Made by a program: the position numbers and the translations under genes. Shown one piece after another: positions 37,401-48,534 of a stretch of DNA of 64,000 bases. Within the stretch, counting starts at the first letter, position 1. Every line of letters starts with the position of its first letter. This DNA comes from Theobroma cacao (lineage: Eukaryota; Streptophyta; Magnoliopsida; Malvales; Malvaceae): assembly GCF_000208745.1 (NCBI RefSeq), contig NC_030850.1, positions 11,516,640-11,580,639 on the forward strand, in the 5' to 3' direction. Below the pieces are notes generated by a model. That model was not told where the DNA came from and searched no databases. It was given only the letters and a program-made list of their open reading frames with translations.

Positions 37401-38216
37401 ATTCTGGAAAATTCTTAATTTGGTACTTGAATATAGGTGATAATTCCTTCATAATTTGAAAATAAATATGCTGACTTACTATAATATTTACTACCAAACC
37501 AGTGAGATTTTACCTAATTCTTTGCTGGTTGAGTTTGGTGAACTAGATTCCCCAAACTTGGGTGTCAAAATTTTGCCTGAATAAGTAAATGCATCTAGAT
37601 TCAGTTTACCATGTGCGTTAGCTTATAAAGACTTTTCTTCTATTCTTTAAATGTCTTATTTCTCCTTGTTGAAATCAAAATCGGCAATGATGCCAGAGGA
37701 ACATATTGTTTTAATCCTCATTGAAGATAGGATGACTCAATCCTGTTTAATCCTCATTTAATAAGGTTTGTAAATTGGATTATATTTACTATTTTTTCCC
37801 CAAAGTGTGTGTTTCATACATCATTACAAGGGAAAGCTAATTTTGACCAATGATAAATGAATCATCCTACTCTACACTCAATGTTACCCCAAGCATAGCA
37901 TAGGATGAAAATTGTCCTATCTTACTCTTAATTTTGCTCACATCAAACATAGAATAGGATAAGATCATCTGATCCTATCCTCTCTCTCATCTTGTGTACC
38001 AAACACATCCTAAATGCCTGGTTTTCTCTCCAACTTCTAATATGCCATCTATCTATTGTATTTACAGGTAATCTAAAACACAAGGATCTCAGAGGTCAGG
38101 TGGTGAGTTCCCAGGCATATGTAGATGATCGAAACGACAGCATTGATCAAGATCCTGAGGATGTGGATCCACCAGTCATTGTTGCCACTGCTAGTGGAAA
38201 CAGTGAAACAGACTGA
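22435..38216 (+). CDS. FANCD2: Fanconi anaemia group D2 protein, 31 coding exons, 1462 aa
   Basis: FANCD2 pairs with FANCI in the nucleus, is mono-ubiquitinated and clamps DNA during interstrand-crosslink repair and meiotic recombination. Exons: 22435-22745, 23132-23582, 24833-25087, 25176-25376, 25471-25602, 25679-25808, 25888-25934, 26023-26124, 26289-26396, 27770-27912, 28030-28124, 28217-28292, 28386-28434, 28510-28590, 30718-30813, 30898-31001, 31711-32173, 32912-32947, 33042-33243, 33319-33452, 33621-33801, 33915-34111, 34224-34319, 35477-35563, 35659-35691, 35792-35926, 36590-36650, 36727-36782, 36873-36929, 37024-37144, 38068-38216. All introns are GT..AG and phases agree (4389 nt). 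Start: first in-frame ATG, context aaaaATGG. Visible: N-terminal basic signal (SRKRPSSS), 'LKYKKMGLIG' (residues 549-558, region of the ubiquitinated lysine in animals), NLS-like NKRKHKKIAK (851-860), C-terminal 'RVKALLHTTSSGCTFWMGNL' and an acidic tail. Length matches the family (about 1450-1490). No break was found; exon 14-15 joining is the least certain. Confidence 0.95.
24081..24113 (+). repeat. (GGA)n microsatellite in FANCD2 intron 2
   Basis: A run of gga/gaa triplets inside the 1.25-kb second intron. No coding consequence. Confidence 0.9.
28970..29500. repeat. Unclassified insertion-like block in FANCD2 intron 14
   Basis: Intron 14 (28591-30717, the longest of the gene) contains an AT-rich island bracketed by 'gggtcaatgatgggtt' on the left and 'ggggggtcaatgtgggtc' on the right. 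Inside, a block of about 55 bp (gagataagaattatcaaaattc..ttacaaaaaaaag) occurs twice in tandem at about 29131 and 29206. It looks like a decayed non-autonomous transposon, but no inverted repeats or duplication could be confirmed. Confidence 0.4.
37780..38015. repeat. Possible MITE in FANCD2 intron 30
   Basis: The block carries 'gtgtgtgtttcatacatc' on the left and 'gtgtaccaaacacatccta' on the right, an arrangement seen at ends of many plant MITEs. Several aggat/atcct words occur in inverted orientation between them. The inverted match is imperfect and no target duplication is evident. Confidence 0.3.
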
Positions 38217-41200
38217 AGAGGTCCGCATATATTGAAAACTTCAGACTTTTAAATGAGGTGGGTTTTGAGTTGTCCTATTGTCATGAACTTATTATGTACT
38301 TGACTTCTGCAAGTCCATTACAAATTAGTAGTAGTTCTGTGTATCATGGCTGCGTTTGCTTTCCATTGCCAACTTACATTACAAAGAGTCAGTGGGAGGT
38401 TGTTCAAAAAAAAGACTAGCTAACTTAATTTTTCTGGCTAAAAAGGTAAGGTGCAAGCATTTAAAACCAAATAATCCCATTTCAACTCGTGGTTGTTAGG
38501 ATTACATGCTTGTGGTCCATTATTGGCTACATTAGCTATTTGTTGACAATTCGCAGTGCCAAATGAAAACATGCATGCTGCTGTTGTTGCATATGAAGCA
38601 TCCTCTAGAAATAAGAACAAAGGCAGAAGCAGGCATCAACAAAGGGCTATGCATTCAGCGTCTTCACTGTCTGTCACTGGCTTCATTACTTGGAATGAAC
38701 GAGGGGTGTGGGATCCCTATGAAATTTGAGGTTTGGCAGGTTATAGCAATCTGTTGCTATCTCAACCTTCTTCCAAAGGTAACATATTGGAAAATATCCA
38801 GATGAACATAGAACCTTGTTCATTTGTTAATATGGACATAGTGTATTACTTGGATATGGTGTTAAATTGGTAACAGTTTGCTGTATTTGAAGATGTCAGT
38901 GCTAGTTCAAGATTCTGTATTGGCAGCAATAGCTATTCAGTCAAATGTTAATTTTTGCTAAATATTGATAAAATTTAATATGTATTTAACACCAAGCTAA
39001 TATCTTGAAGTAGTATATGTGATTTTGAATTGAACTAATGGATCGAATAGAGAATGGGACTCTCATTGGTTCAATAGCCGATGCGGTTATTAAAACATTG
39101 GCTGCAGCTATGTAAACGAAAGGGAGTTTCTGGATAAGGTGACTGTTTTTAGCTTGTCTTCCTTTCTAAATGGTTTTCTTTTGTAGTATGACAATTTTCT
39201 TGAACCAATAGTAATGCATTTAAGATAGCTTGTTGAGTTCCGGCACCTTTGAGATACCCTTGTAGGAACTTTTTCCTTGAAGAAACTTCATTTTAGTTTC
39301 TCTTCTGCATTGAACTGTGCTTGATCTTCCATACCCTCTCTAACTGCCTGATATTATTTGTTTTGATTTTTGTTTAAGAGACAGACAATGGTTCAAAGCA
39401 GTGCAGGTCCTTTTTAAGCTGTATGACATATGAAGATACACATTTGTGAATTAGTTGTTTTTGTGTAATATCTACGATAAACGAAAATTGTACAAAAAAA
39501 GAAATAGGAAAACAAAGAGAGAGGGGACGTAAGGTTGGAATTTACAAAAGTCAATGCTACCATAATTATTATATCTACTTCTGGGGTGCTTGTAATTTTG
39601 GCAGGTTAATTTGGTATTTGAATTCTTTTTTTTTTTTCTCTTGTGGGTTCTCTGTTAGCACGTGTTCTAGTATTGGCCAGTTCTCTCATGGGTTTATATA
39701 AAGGTAGAATTGTACATTATGAAGAGAATCTTAGAGAGGTCCTGAAGACAGACAACTAGCTAGCTAGAGTGATTGTTCAATTACCATTACAAAAAGAAAA
39801 AAAAAAAACAGTGATTCTCTCCCTTCAGAGATTCTCTGCTTTATACTCTCTTTTGGGGTGTTTTCTCTGCATGGATTTCGCGAATGTAATTGACTCCTTT
39901 CTGCTCTATGTATTTACTGCTTAATTGCAACTTAAGTCGTGGTTTTAGTATTAACATGAAGCACGTTCACAACCCTTTTAATATTATGGAGGAGAATGCA
40001 GATGTTTTTAAAATTCTTTTAATAATAATGTTTATTTATTTATTTATTTTATAAAGTTGGTGACAAATGTCAAAATCATTTTTTTATGTTAAAAATAATT
40101 TTTTTAAAGAAATTTGATTTCAAACATTAATGGTTAAATTTGAATATTAACTTGGATAGTATAAATTATTATGTTAATTTAGATGAATTACATGCATGGA
40201 TTCCAATAAAAACTATATAGTATTAATAACAAATTTAACTTATATAATTAAATGATGTAACAAATTTTTTTTCTTGAGGAAATGGAAAGAATAGAATATA
40301 GCATTTTGAAAATGAAAGTATATATTATTATTGAGTTAAATACTCGATTGTAAATGAAGAAACAATTCTTGAGGCGTGGTGCATTGCATTACCTATCCAA
40401 TATTTCATTTATTGAAGTTGAAGGTTTTACACACATATCCACGTAGGATGGGTAAGTAACACAAATCTATGTTTTTATAACAAAAAATTCCTTAACTAAA
40501 CAATGTAATGGGTATATCACTCACATTTAATCCCACATATATGCCGTAATGAAAAACCTCTTAACTCAAATTATGTTTGTTCTTTTTTTCTAGGTGGAAT
40601 TACTTAGATGACGGTAATGGACGGGTAACAAAACGCTCTTAGATCCTGTAAACCCAAAAATTAAGAATAAAAATGCCAATTGCCTTCCCTTGTTAATTTG
40701 TTCCTAAGTTTTTTTAAGTGTGAGGCTAAGCTCTTCATTGGACCAGGCAACTCTCTTCTGGCAGAAGTAAATATACCATGCGTGCTCTCAAATGGGGATT
40801 GTCAAGTTTTGAAAAATGGTTGTACTTGTTTCTCTCCTCAAGTCTCTCTTTATCTAGAAAGAATTTTGTAATTAATGTATTATATGTTGTTTAATTTGAT
40901 CAAAATAGTATATTAAATGAATATTTTCTTTCGAATGGATTAAAAATGATCACTTTAACGATCAATTATAATACTTAATACAAAATATTATTATAAATAG
41001 TAGAATCCGATTAGGAGTAATCTATAGGCATTGGACAAGAATAGTTACAATAGTTTTTTTTTTTTTTCATTTGATACATTAATTTTACCAAATTCAAAAC
41101 CGATGCCATTAATAAAAATTTCCCTAAATACCAAAACTCACTTTCAAAGTAGAAAGCAGATACATTTCGTGGCAAGTAAGTTTAATGGTTAATGACTTAA

Positions 41201-41654
41201 TTAGCGGTTGAGTAGTTGACAACACAAACTAATAATGGATGTCTGTACTCTATTATTGAGAGAGATATCTCAAATCGAAATGTTCCCTGAAACTTAAGAT
41301 AAAAAAAAAAAATCTTAGATTTCCTGTTATCGTATTAAGTGTAACTTGTTCTCATTTGAGCTCACAATTTGGTGATTGTAATTAGGTTGGGTTGTTTACT
41401 CATTTTGGTTTCCATCATAAAATTTTATTATTTAAGATTTAAATCATTTCAATTTCATATAATTTTGGTTCAAGTTATTATTTTTTTAACATTAATTCAA
41501 CAGAATCAAATTTAAATTTCTATAATAATTTAGATTATATTTATCGGTTGTTTAATTAAATTGAAGTTTTAAATAAAAAAATATTAATATATATTTTATT
41601 TTACTTAGTTTCCATTTTAGGTCATGTTAAATTTGGATTCACAGTTAAATTTGA
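38217..41654. other. FANCD2 3' flank and intergenic DNA
   Basis: Holds the FANCD2 3' UTR (end not determined) and then AT-rich DNA. Open frames at 38563-38805 and 40680-40871 encode nothing I recognise. 39640-39900 has a TATA box-like 'tttatataaagg' (39693-39704) followed by pyrimidine-rich text ('gattctctcccttcagagattctctgc'), resembling the R/U5 half of a copia LTR. I cannot define its ends. Confidence 0.4.
39640..39900 (+). promoter_or_regulatory. TATA-containing LTR-like fragment
   Basis: 'gggtttatataaaggtagaa' at about 39690-39709 is followed within 150 bp by 'cagtgattctctcccttcag' and 'ctctgctttatactctc'. This resembles the promoter and R/U5 region of copia LTRs. Neither a polypurine tract nor a primer-binding site was found next to it, so it would be a solo or truncated LTR. 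It may instead be a promoter remnant of a host gene. Confidence 0.3.
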
Positions 41655-44600
41655 ATCCATGAAGTCCAACTCAGATTGCATTACCTTATGGCAATTCTCA
41701 GCATTTACATTATTAATAAGTTTCCTATATGTAATAGGGTCAGATTCATGTTCATCTGAGAGTGCAATCTGTTTTCTCCTAGTCTTATGTATCTTTGTAG
41801 TTGTCTCACAACCCTCCTACTACGTCTAGGTACTACTATTTGATGTCTAGGTTGTGTTTTTGTTTCAATCCTGAATCAGACTGTGTTATGACACCTTTAG
41901 AATTAACTCTTAAATCTAAAGCATCAGACAATTCTTCTAAGACAACTATAGAAGTAACAATTTCTTATTCCCTTTGAATACCCTGTAAACAAGCACACCT
42001 CAATTTTTGCTTCCATCTTTGTGGACTCAAGCTTTAAAACATGTGCAGGACACCCCCAAGTTTGCAGATGATGTATAGATGATTTACGCCCTGTCCATAG
42101 CTCTCTTGGTGTCTTATGCACAAGCTTAGATGGTGCAAAGTTAAGCAAGTACTCAGCAGTTCGCATACAATACCCCAGAACTAGATTGGAAGGTTAGCAT
42201 AGGACATCATTGATCTAACCATTTCTAAAAGAGTCCTATTTCTTCTTTTAGCTACACCATTATTTTGAGGTATTCTCAGAGTTGACAAATTTTATCCTAT
42301 TGTCAGTGAGATATTGCCAAAATTTATCTGATAAATACTCACCACCCCGATCTTATTGAAATTGTTTCAATGGCTTGCCAAGTTGCATTTTAACTTCGGC
42401 TTTGAGTTTTTGGAACTTTTCAAAGGATTCACTTTTTTTGTGTATTAAATACACAGAGCCATGTCTCGAGTAGTCATCAATAAAGGTTATGAAATATTTA
42501 TAACCTCCTCTATCTTGTATGTTCATTGGTCCACACACATCTGTGTGCACCAAGTCTAGAATGTTTGGCACTCTGTTACCTTTTGCCTTGAAAGGCCCTT
42601 TGGTCATTTTTCTTTCATTACAGGACTCACATGCTGGCAGAGGACCCTCAACCATGTCTAGCAGAGTACCATCCTTTATAAGCGTATTGAGTCTATTTTA
42701 ATTGATATGATTTAAATGCAGATGCTAGAGATAATTTTGATTTATGCTAGATTCTTTGACGCTTTCAGTTTTAAATCGTATTGCTTCTATGTCATTTGCA
42801 GAAAAAGTCATACGCTCAATGAAATAAAGATTATATCTAATAATTTCAAAACAAATAAAATCCTTATTTCAATAAATAGTGAGTGTTTCACTAAAGTAAA
42901 CTGAATATCCAGACTTTATTAAACAAAAAACAAAAATTAAATTTCTATAACTCTCTGGAATGCAATAAATATTTTATAAAACTAAGCTATGATCATGAGG
43001 AAATTAAAAAACAATGGTTCCCACTACTAATGCTGAAATGAATATGCCATTCGCCAACCTCATCCGAAACTGGCCTTTACTCAGTTTTCTCCTTTGTTGA
43101 AACCTTTGCAAAGAATTACAAACATAGTTAATGGCTTCAAAATCTACTATCCAAGTATCCGTAGAATCAACTACTAAATAGGCTTCTAATATATTTAGAA
43201 AACCCACACCTTGTTTACTCTTATGGATTTCAAGATAAACGTTGTAGTTTTGCTTTCAATGTCCTTTCTCACCATAGTGGAAACACTTTCCCTTAGTGCT
43301 ATCTTTTGAAGCAGTCTTTTTCGTAATGGACTTTTCTTTGCTCCCTGTTGTCTAATTTTCCACACACGAAAGTATATGTATTGAAAAGATAATATTGGTA
43401 AGTAGAGTGTTGGTCCATAAAGAATTGACCTAAAATTTTACTAAGTACTAAAATTAACACAATTTAGTCTTATCCAAACAATCAAAATCAAATAATTAAT
43501 TAAATTAAAAATTAACTAAATCTAATTAACAAGAAACTAAACCAAAAATCAACACAATAGTATAACGAGAGAGAAATCAATTAAACAAACTTAGGATTAC
43601 AATATTCCTTATACTTTTTCTAAATCTTAACTCTCTTTTATCTTATTTCAATGGGTTGAATTGCTAACCTAAAGTCCTCAATTATTTATAAGGCTCTTTC
43701 GAAACTCTTATAAAAATTAATAATTTTAATAAAACTATGTGTATTGAAATTAAAATAGACTTATTAAGTTCAAGCTCTAATACTGCCTAAATATGGCAAA
43801 TAGATATATTTTTATCCTATACACAAATTAATTTATTCATTCAAGCAAATAGATATTATCATATGTTATTCCAATTTTAGCCTACTCTAAACTCCCTTTC
43901 TCAAGTTATGTTTAGGTTTCCAAATTAATTTTAATTGGTGATCAAGCAATTAAAAACATAAAGAACAATTTGGAATAAATAATCCAATTCCATTGAAAAT
44001 AAGTAAGAAACAAATTAAAAATTTAAACTACATGTAAGTTCAATTGTAATCCTATAGAAAAGAAATTACTACACATAATTGAAAATAAAGAATATAAAAC
44101 AATAGAGTTCAACCATTTCAAACAAAAGAAACAAGAAAATTAGAGAGAGAAAGAAAACTAGAGATTGGTAATCTTCAATCTTCCATGGCTAATCTTGTTT
44201 TTCTTGAGTTTTTGGTGGCTAATCTCCTCCTAAAATAACCTAAAACTTATTCCCTTTAGCCTTCTTTCAATTTGGCTTCATAATGATGTATTTATAGGGC
44301 TCACAAACATAGTTTTGATCCAATTCAGACTCACATCTTTGAAAAGGCGTTTTTACAAACTTGTAGCATCGTGGCATCATATTGTGATGCATTTTTGTCC
44401 TTCTTTGGTGCAGAACTAGGTAAAATGATAACATGAACGTTGTAACACTGTCTCTTATCTTTCCAATGGTTCAATAATCACATCAATTGGACTCCTGAAT
44501 TGAACATTATGCTTGAAATACCATAATATGTACGAATAAAGCACAGTCCATTATGCATCTTTTTTCACTAATTGAAGTTATTTAGATCCTACTCTCACAA

Positions 44601-45514
44601 AAACATAAAAATAAACATAAAAAATATAAAATTAACATTATTCACATAAAATAAACATTAAAACATAGATTAAACTAAACTAATTAAATAACTAAAACAC
44701 CTAAATCTGATCCTGAATCTAGTCTAACTTAGCTTAATTAGGTATTTAATCTCCCATGAAATATATGTATTTGATGCAAAAATCACTCCCATTGAGCCTT
44801 TAACACTCCTTTTATTTCTAGCTTTCTTTTTTTTACCCTTCGGTTTGGTCTTAAAAGTGGAAACTACATGTGATTTAGGGTTTTTTTTTTCAATTCAAGA
44901 ACCTTTTCCACATTTTAGAGATCATTCATTAGCCCACTTAGGGTGTAATCCCTAGTGTGTAGTTTATAATCTAATTTAAATTATGAAAATGATGAAATCA
45001 AGCTATGAACAATCATTGATATTTGCATATCAGCATCTATCTTAGTACCATGTAGCTCTGCCTCATTGAGGCAAGAGATTAATTTTAGCATGCAATCTCT
45101 AATAAGTTCCCTGGGTTTCCGCTTAAGGTCTTTAAAAGCATTGATTGTTTTCACCTTAATCGACCTTATTTTTATGCCAAACATCTCATGTAGGTGGAAC
45201 ATTATGTTAGTAGCATTACCCATGCCTTTGTGCTACTTTTGCAATATACTATTCATAGAGGCTAGTATATAGCACTTAGCTAGCTCATTTGCATCATGCC
45301 ACTTCTTATGATATTCAATATCTTGTGCAGTTGATTGGGGAGTTAGTGCTTCAAGCTCATGCTTAGAAAGAACCCATGTGATCTTGTTATAATTAATGAT
45401 GATATTAAGGTTTCTTTTCCATTCAGTATAGCTATCACCATTCAGAGTGCATTTGTTCAGCAAAATTGAAAGTGAATTCATGTTTGTGATGCAGATATGT
45501 TTTTGAAAGTACAT
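41655..45514 (-). pseudogene. Copia gag-pol remnant, split by a solo LTR
   Basis: Read on the minus strand from 45514. A UBN2-type gag (45514-44791; 'YTEWKRNL', 'ADMQISMIVHSL') continues after the LTR insertion at 43345. Next come a zinc knuckle (about 43290-43235) in which the second and fourth cysteines are Tyr, and a protease-like region (WIVDFEAINYVCNS). Pre-integrase and integrase core follow (CESCNERKMTKGPF, HTDVCGPM with the first catalytic Asp, FIDDYSR with the second, RGGEYLSD with Glu; 42655-42290), then 'LWTGRKSSIHHLQTWGCPAHV' near 42090. The start of the RT domain (41870-41656) ends abruptly, so most RT and RNase H are missing. Stops and shifts are many; the element is dead. Confidence 0.88.
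43346..44785 (-). mobile_element. Solo LTR (1440 bp), Athila-like, TSD CTCCC
   Basis: Starts TGTTGTC and ends AAAATCA on the plus strand. It is flanked by a perfect 5-bp duplication CTCCC (43341-43345 and 44786-44790). It aligns from its first base with the LTR at 48535-50089, which has an Athila-like primer-binding site and gag beside it on the minus strand, so this LTR is also minus-oriented. Removing it and one duplicate restores a continuous copia gag frame between the acidic/lysine region and the zinc knuckle. No internal element sequence remains, so it is the product of LTR-LTR recombination. Confidence 0.9.
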
Positions 45515-45980
45515 TTGAAATTATGTAAGCATACTAGTTATATATATGGACTTTGAACATTTCATGATGTATGTATGCATGATGATAATATATAACCCTT
45601 TAAATTATATTATTAGTTCAATGGTCATTCACATTTCTGTAATAAATTAATCGACTGTGGGTTGTGAGAGTTTACTATCAAACAAACTGGGACATTCCCA
45701 CTCAAGTATGTTACTTAGTATCTTCAGACGTAATATGGTTAACGAGCGCCTTTGTTTGGTCTAAGAAGTTTACTAACAAAGCTATTATAGGTAAGTTAAT
45801 AGTAAATTCACGTTGAGTGTAACAACCATTGTTTCATTCTTTTAAGCTCCTTACTTTGTGAGCCTTTATGGGAGGTTTCACCTCATAATCCATCTAAAAG
45901 GACTTATCCTTTTGGAGACCTAGTCTATCATGATCTGGATTCATGCTTGCTTGTAGGGAGTGACATGTTTCACATGCTAA
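45515..45980. other. Retroelement-derived non-coding stretch
   Basis: Lies between the start of the minus-strand copia gag and the plus-strand gypsy RT. It contains no frame and no clear LTR terminus. '45840 ctccttactttgtgagcc' and nearby text resemble LTR material but were not matched elsewhere in the window. Confidence 0.35.
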
Positions 45981-46894
45981 TGGACCAACAATAGGGAGTT
46001 ATTGAATGTGTTTTTGGAAGAACTACTCGGTTTACCCCAGATAAGGAAGTTGAGTATTGTATAGATGTGGTGAAGTATACTCAACTAATATCCATTACAC
46101 CATACCATATGGCATCGGCAGAATTTAAGGAACTTAAGGATCAGTTGGAAGATTTATTGGATAAGTGTTTCATATGCCCTAGTGCGTCACCATGGGGCAC
46201 ACCAATATTATTTGTGAGGATAAAAGATGGATCATTCAAGCTACGCATCAATTATAGACAGCTTAATAAGGTAACGATAAAGAATAAGTATCCATTTCCT
46301 CGTATTGATGGTTTGTTTGATAAGTTGTAGGGAGCACATTGTTTTTGCAAGATTGATCTTCATTTTGGTTACCACCAACTAAAGATTAGGTAAGAGGATG
46401 TGTCTAAGACCGCATTCCATATTAGGTATGAACATTACTAGCTTTTGGTTATGTCCTTTGGTATTGTGAATACCCTAACAGTTTTTATTGATATGATGAA
46501 TGGGGTGTTCAAACCATACTTGGACAGTTTTGTGGTGGTATTTATTGATGACATTTTGGTATACTCAAGATGTAAGGAGGAACACGAACAACATTTTAGG
46601 ATTGTGCTTCAAGTGTTGAAAGATCATCAATTATATGCCAATTTCTTTAAATGCGAGTTTTGGCTTGATTGTGTTATCTTCTTGGGTCATGTGATTTCCA
46701 AAGAAAGAGTTATGGTAAACCCAAGAAAAATAGAGGCCGTAGAGAAATGGCCAAGGCCAACATCTGTGATGGAGATTTGTAGCTTTCTAGGCTTGGTCAC
46801 ATATTATAGACAGTTTGTCAAAGATTTTTCCAAACTTGCAACACCGATGACTAAACTGACTCAAAAGAATGTGATGTTAAGCTACTGCGTCTGA
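45980..46894 (+). pseudogene. Ty3/gypsy reverse transcriptase fragment
   Basis: Motifs in order: '[26 protein letters not shown]', '[38 protein letters not shown]', 'KIDLHFGYHQLKIR', 'MSFGIVNT', the catalytic '[11 protein letters not shown]', 'FLGHVISKE', and the thumb/connection '[22 protein letters not shown]'. Interrupting stops occur at about 46328 (L*GAH), 46390 and 46440. Domain order is normal, and the fragment ends sharply at about 46894, where minus-strand Athila-like gag begins. Sequence is of the chromovirus/Tekay kind. The downstream gypsy 3' end at 50165-50207 could be the other side of the same element. Confidence 0.9.
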
Positions 46895-48140
46895 AAACAT
46901 TAAGGGAAAGGTGGTGGTGGTTGTGGTGGATTTAATTGAAGTTTTTCTCCTTGAGCTTGTTCATCAGATTTTTCAACCACAATTTCCTTTTTAACATTAC
47001 CATTTTCAACCTCTTTTTCAACAACCTTAATTGGATCATCATGTTGCACACGACTATCTTTTATCTCTTTACCACTCGTTAATGTAATTGCCTTACAATG
47101 CTCCTTACCTTCTCTTTGAAGATTAGGTTCAATATCACTAAGTAGAGTACCTTGAGGTTTATTAGTAATGGCGTTAGTTAATTGACCCATTTGTGTCTCA
47201 AGATTTTTGAGTGATGTTGTTTAACTTTAGATGATAGCATCATTCTTAGTTGGTTATTACATGAACATCTCTTATATTGTTAGCTTTTTCTCAAGCATAA
47301 AGGTTTAGCTTGTGATGGAAAACCAGGAGGAAATTTTGGCTTTGCTACTGATGAGGATCTTTGGTTGTTACTCCATGAATGATTTCTCCAACCAGGATTG
47401 TAGTTGTTGGATTACAGATTATTCAGCTATTTATTAAAAATTCCAACAAACTGTACAGATTCAGCACTAATAGGACAGTAGTCATTGAAATGCTTATCTC
47501 CACATAACTTAAATGTTGCAAAAGGACTCTGAATAGCATGGACACCTAGTGTATCAATTTTCTTAATAAGAGTAGCCATTTGACTAATCAAGGCATTAAT
47601 TGCATCAAGTTCATGAACATTAGCAACTTTTGTTTGACCTAATCTCTTGGATGGCCATTGGTAATTGTTGGAAGCCATTTCCTCTAACAAGTCATAAGCC
47701 TCAACAATAGATTTATTCATCAGTGCCCTTTTTGCTGCAGCATCAATGGTGGTTTTAATTGGTCCTAGTAACCTATTATAAAAAGTTTGTACTTGCAGCC
47801 ATTTAGGTAACCCATGGTGGGAACATCTTTTAAGTAAATCCTTATACCTCTACCAAGCCTCATACAATGATTCCGAATCAAATTGCATAAAAGAGGTGAC
47901 ATCATTCCACATTTTTGCTATCTTAGTTGGTGAAAAAAACTTAACCAAGAATTTCTTAGTCAAATCATTCCAAGTACTAATGGAATCAGTTGGAAGTGAA
48001 TTCAACCAACTCTTTGCCTTGTCACTTAGTGAAACCGGGAAAAAGCTTAATTTGATGGCATCATCAGAAACACCATTAGTCTTGAATGTATCGTAAATCT
48101 CTAAAAAATCCATAATATGAGCATTAGGATCATCATTCAA
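46895..48140 (-). pseudogene. Athila-like Ty3/gypsy gag remnant
   Basis: From 48140 down the minus strand the frame gives 'DPNAHIMDFLEIYDTFK', 'LSFFPVSLSDKAKSWLNSLP', 'SISTWNDLTKKFLVKFF', then (after stops) 'GLPKWLQVQTFYNRLL', 'NKSIVEAYDLLEEMASNNYQW', 'CGDKHFNDYCP' and a proline-rich 'PPPPFP' end. This is the retrotrans_gag layout of Athila/Tat gypsy elements. At least three stops or shifts separate the open pieces. It is abruptly truncated at 46895 against the plus-strand RT fragment, so protease and pol are lost. Confidence 0.87.
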
Positions 48141-48509
48141 TAATCCCCAAAACTGAATTGAAGTCTAAATTATCTAAACGATTGCTGGCTTAATCTTTAA
48201 GTTATTAGCTTAAATAGTAGGTTTATGGATGCTAGAAGGAAGGCTTTGTACAAGAAGAACATCATATTCCTTCAAGGACTTGTTCTTTTCTTATTGATCA
48301 ACCATTGTATCATGGTGAGTCGAAGCTTGTTGATTCTCCTTCGAAAGTCCATGAAAGGTTTTTCGATCACTAGATCAAAAGGAATAATTTTCAAATTTTT
48401 TACTCTTTGCATAAAACAACCAAAAGTACCTGAAAACAAAGAAAAAGAAAGTTTGAATTAAGACTAAGATTGCTTGGTATTAATATTAACAAAAAATTTT
48501 GGCAAACAA

Positions 48510-48533
48510 AACCTTGGCAACGACGCCAAAAAC
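48510..48533 (-). other. Primer-binding site region of the Athila-like element
   Basis: On the minus strand the LTR end is followed by 'agtttttggcgtcgttgcca', the normal Athila/Tat PBS neighbourhood (usually TTGGCGCCGTTGCC). The G-to-A-type change in the centre suggests decay. It fixes the orientation of the element and the end of its LTR at 48535. Confidence 0.7.
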
Positions 48534-48534
48534 T

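Noticed and set aside
38563..38805. 80-codon frame downstream of FANCD2
   Set aside because: No similarity recognised, no splice or codon-use support, lies in the FANCD2 3' flank.
40680..40871. 63-codon frame with several cysteines
   Set aside because: Short, isolated and without a recognisable family; Cys content alone does not support a peptide gene, and no signal peptide precedes it.
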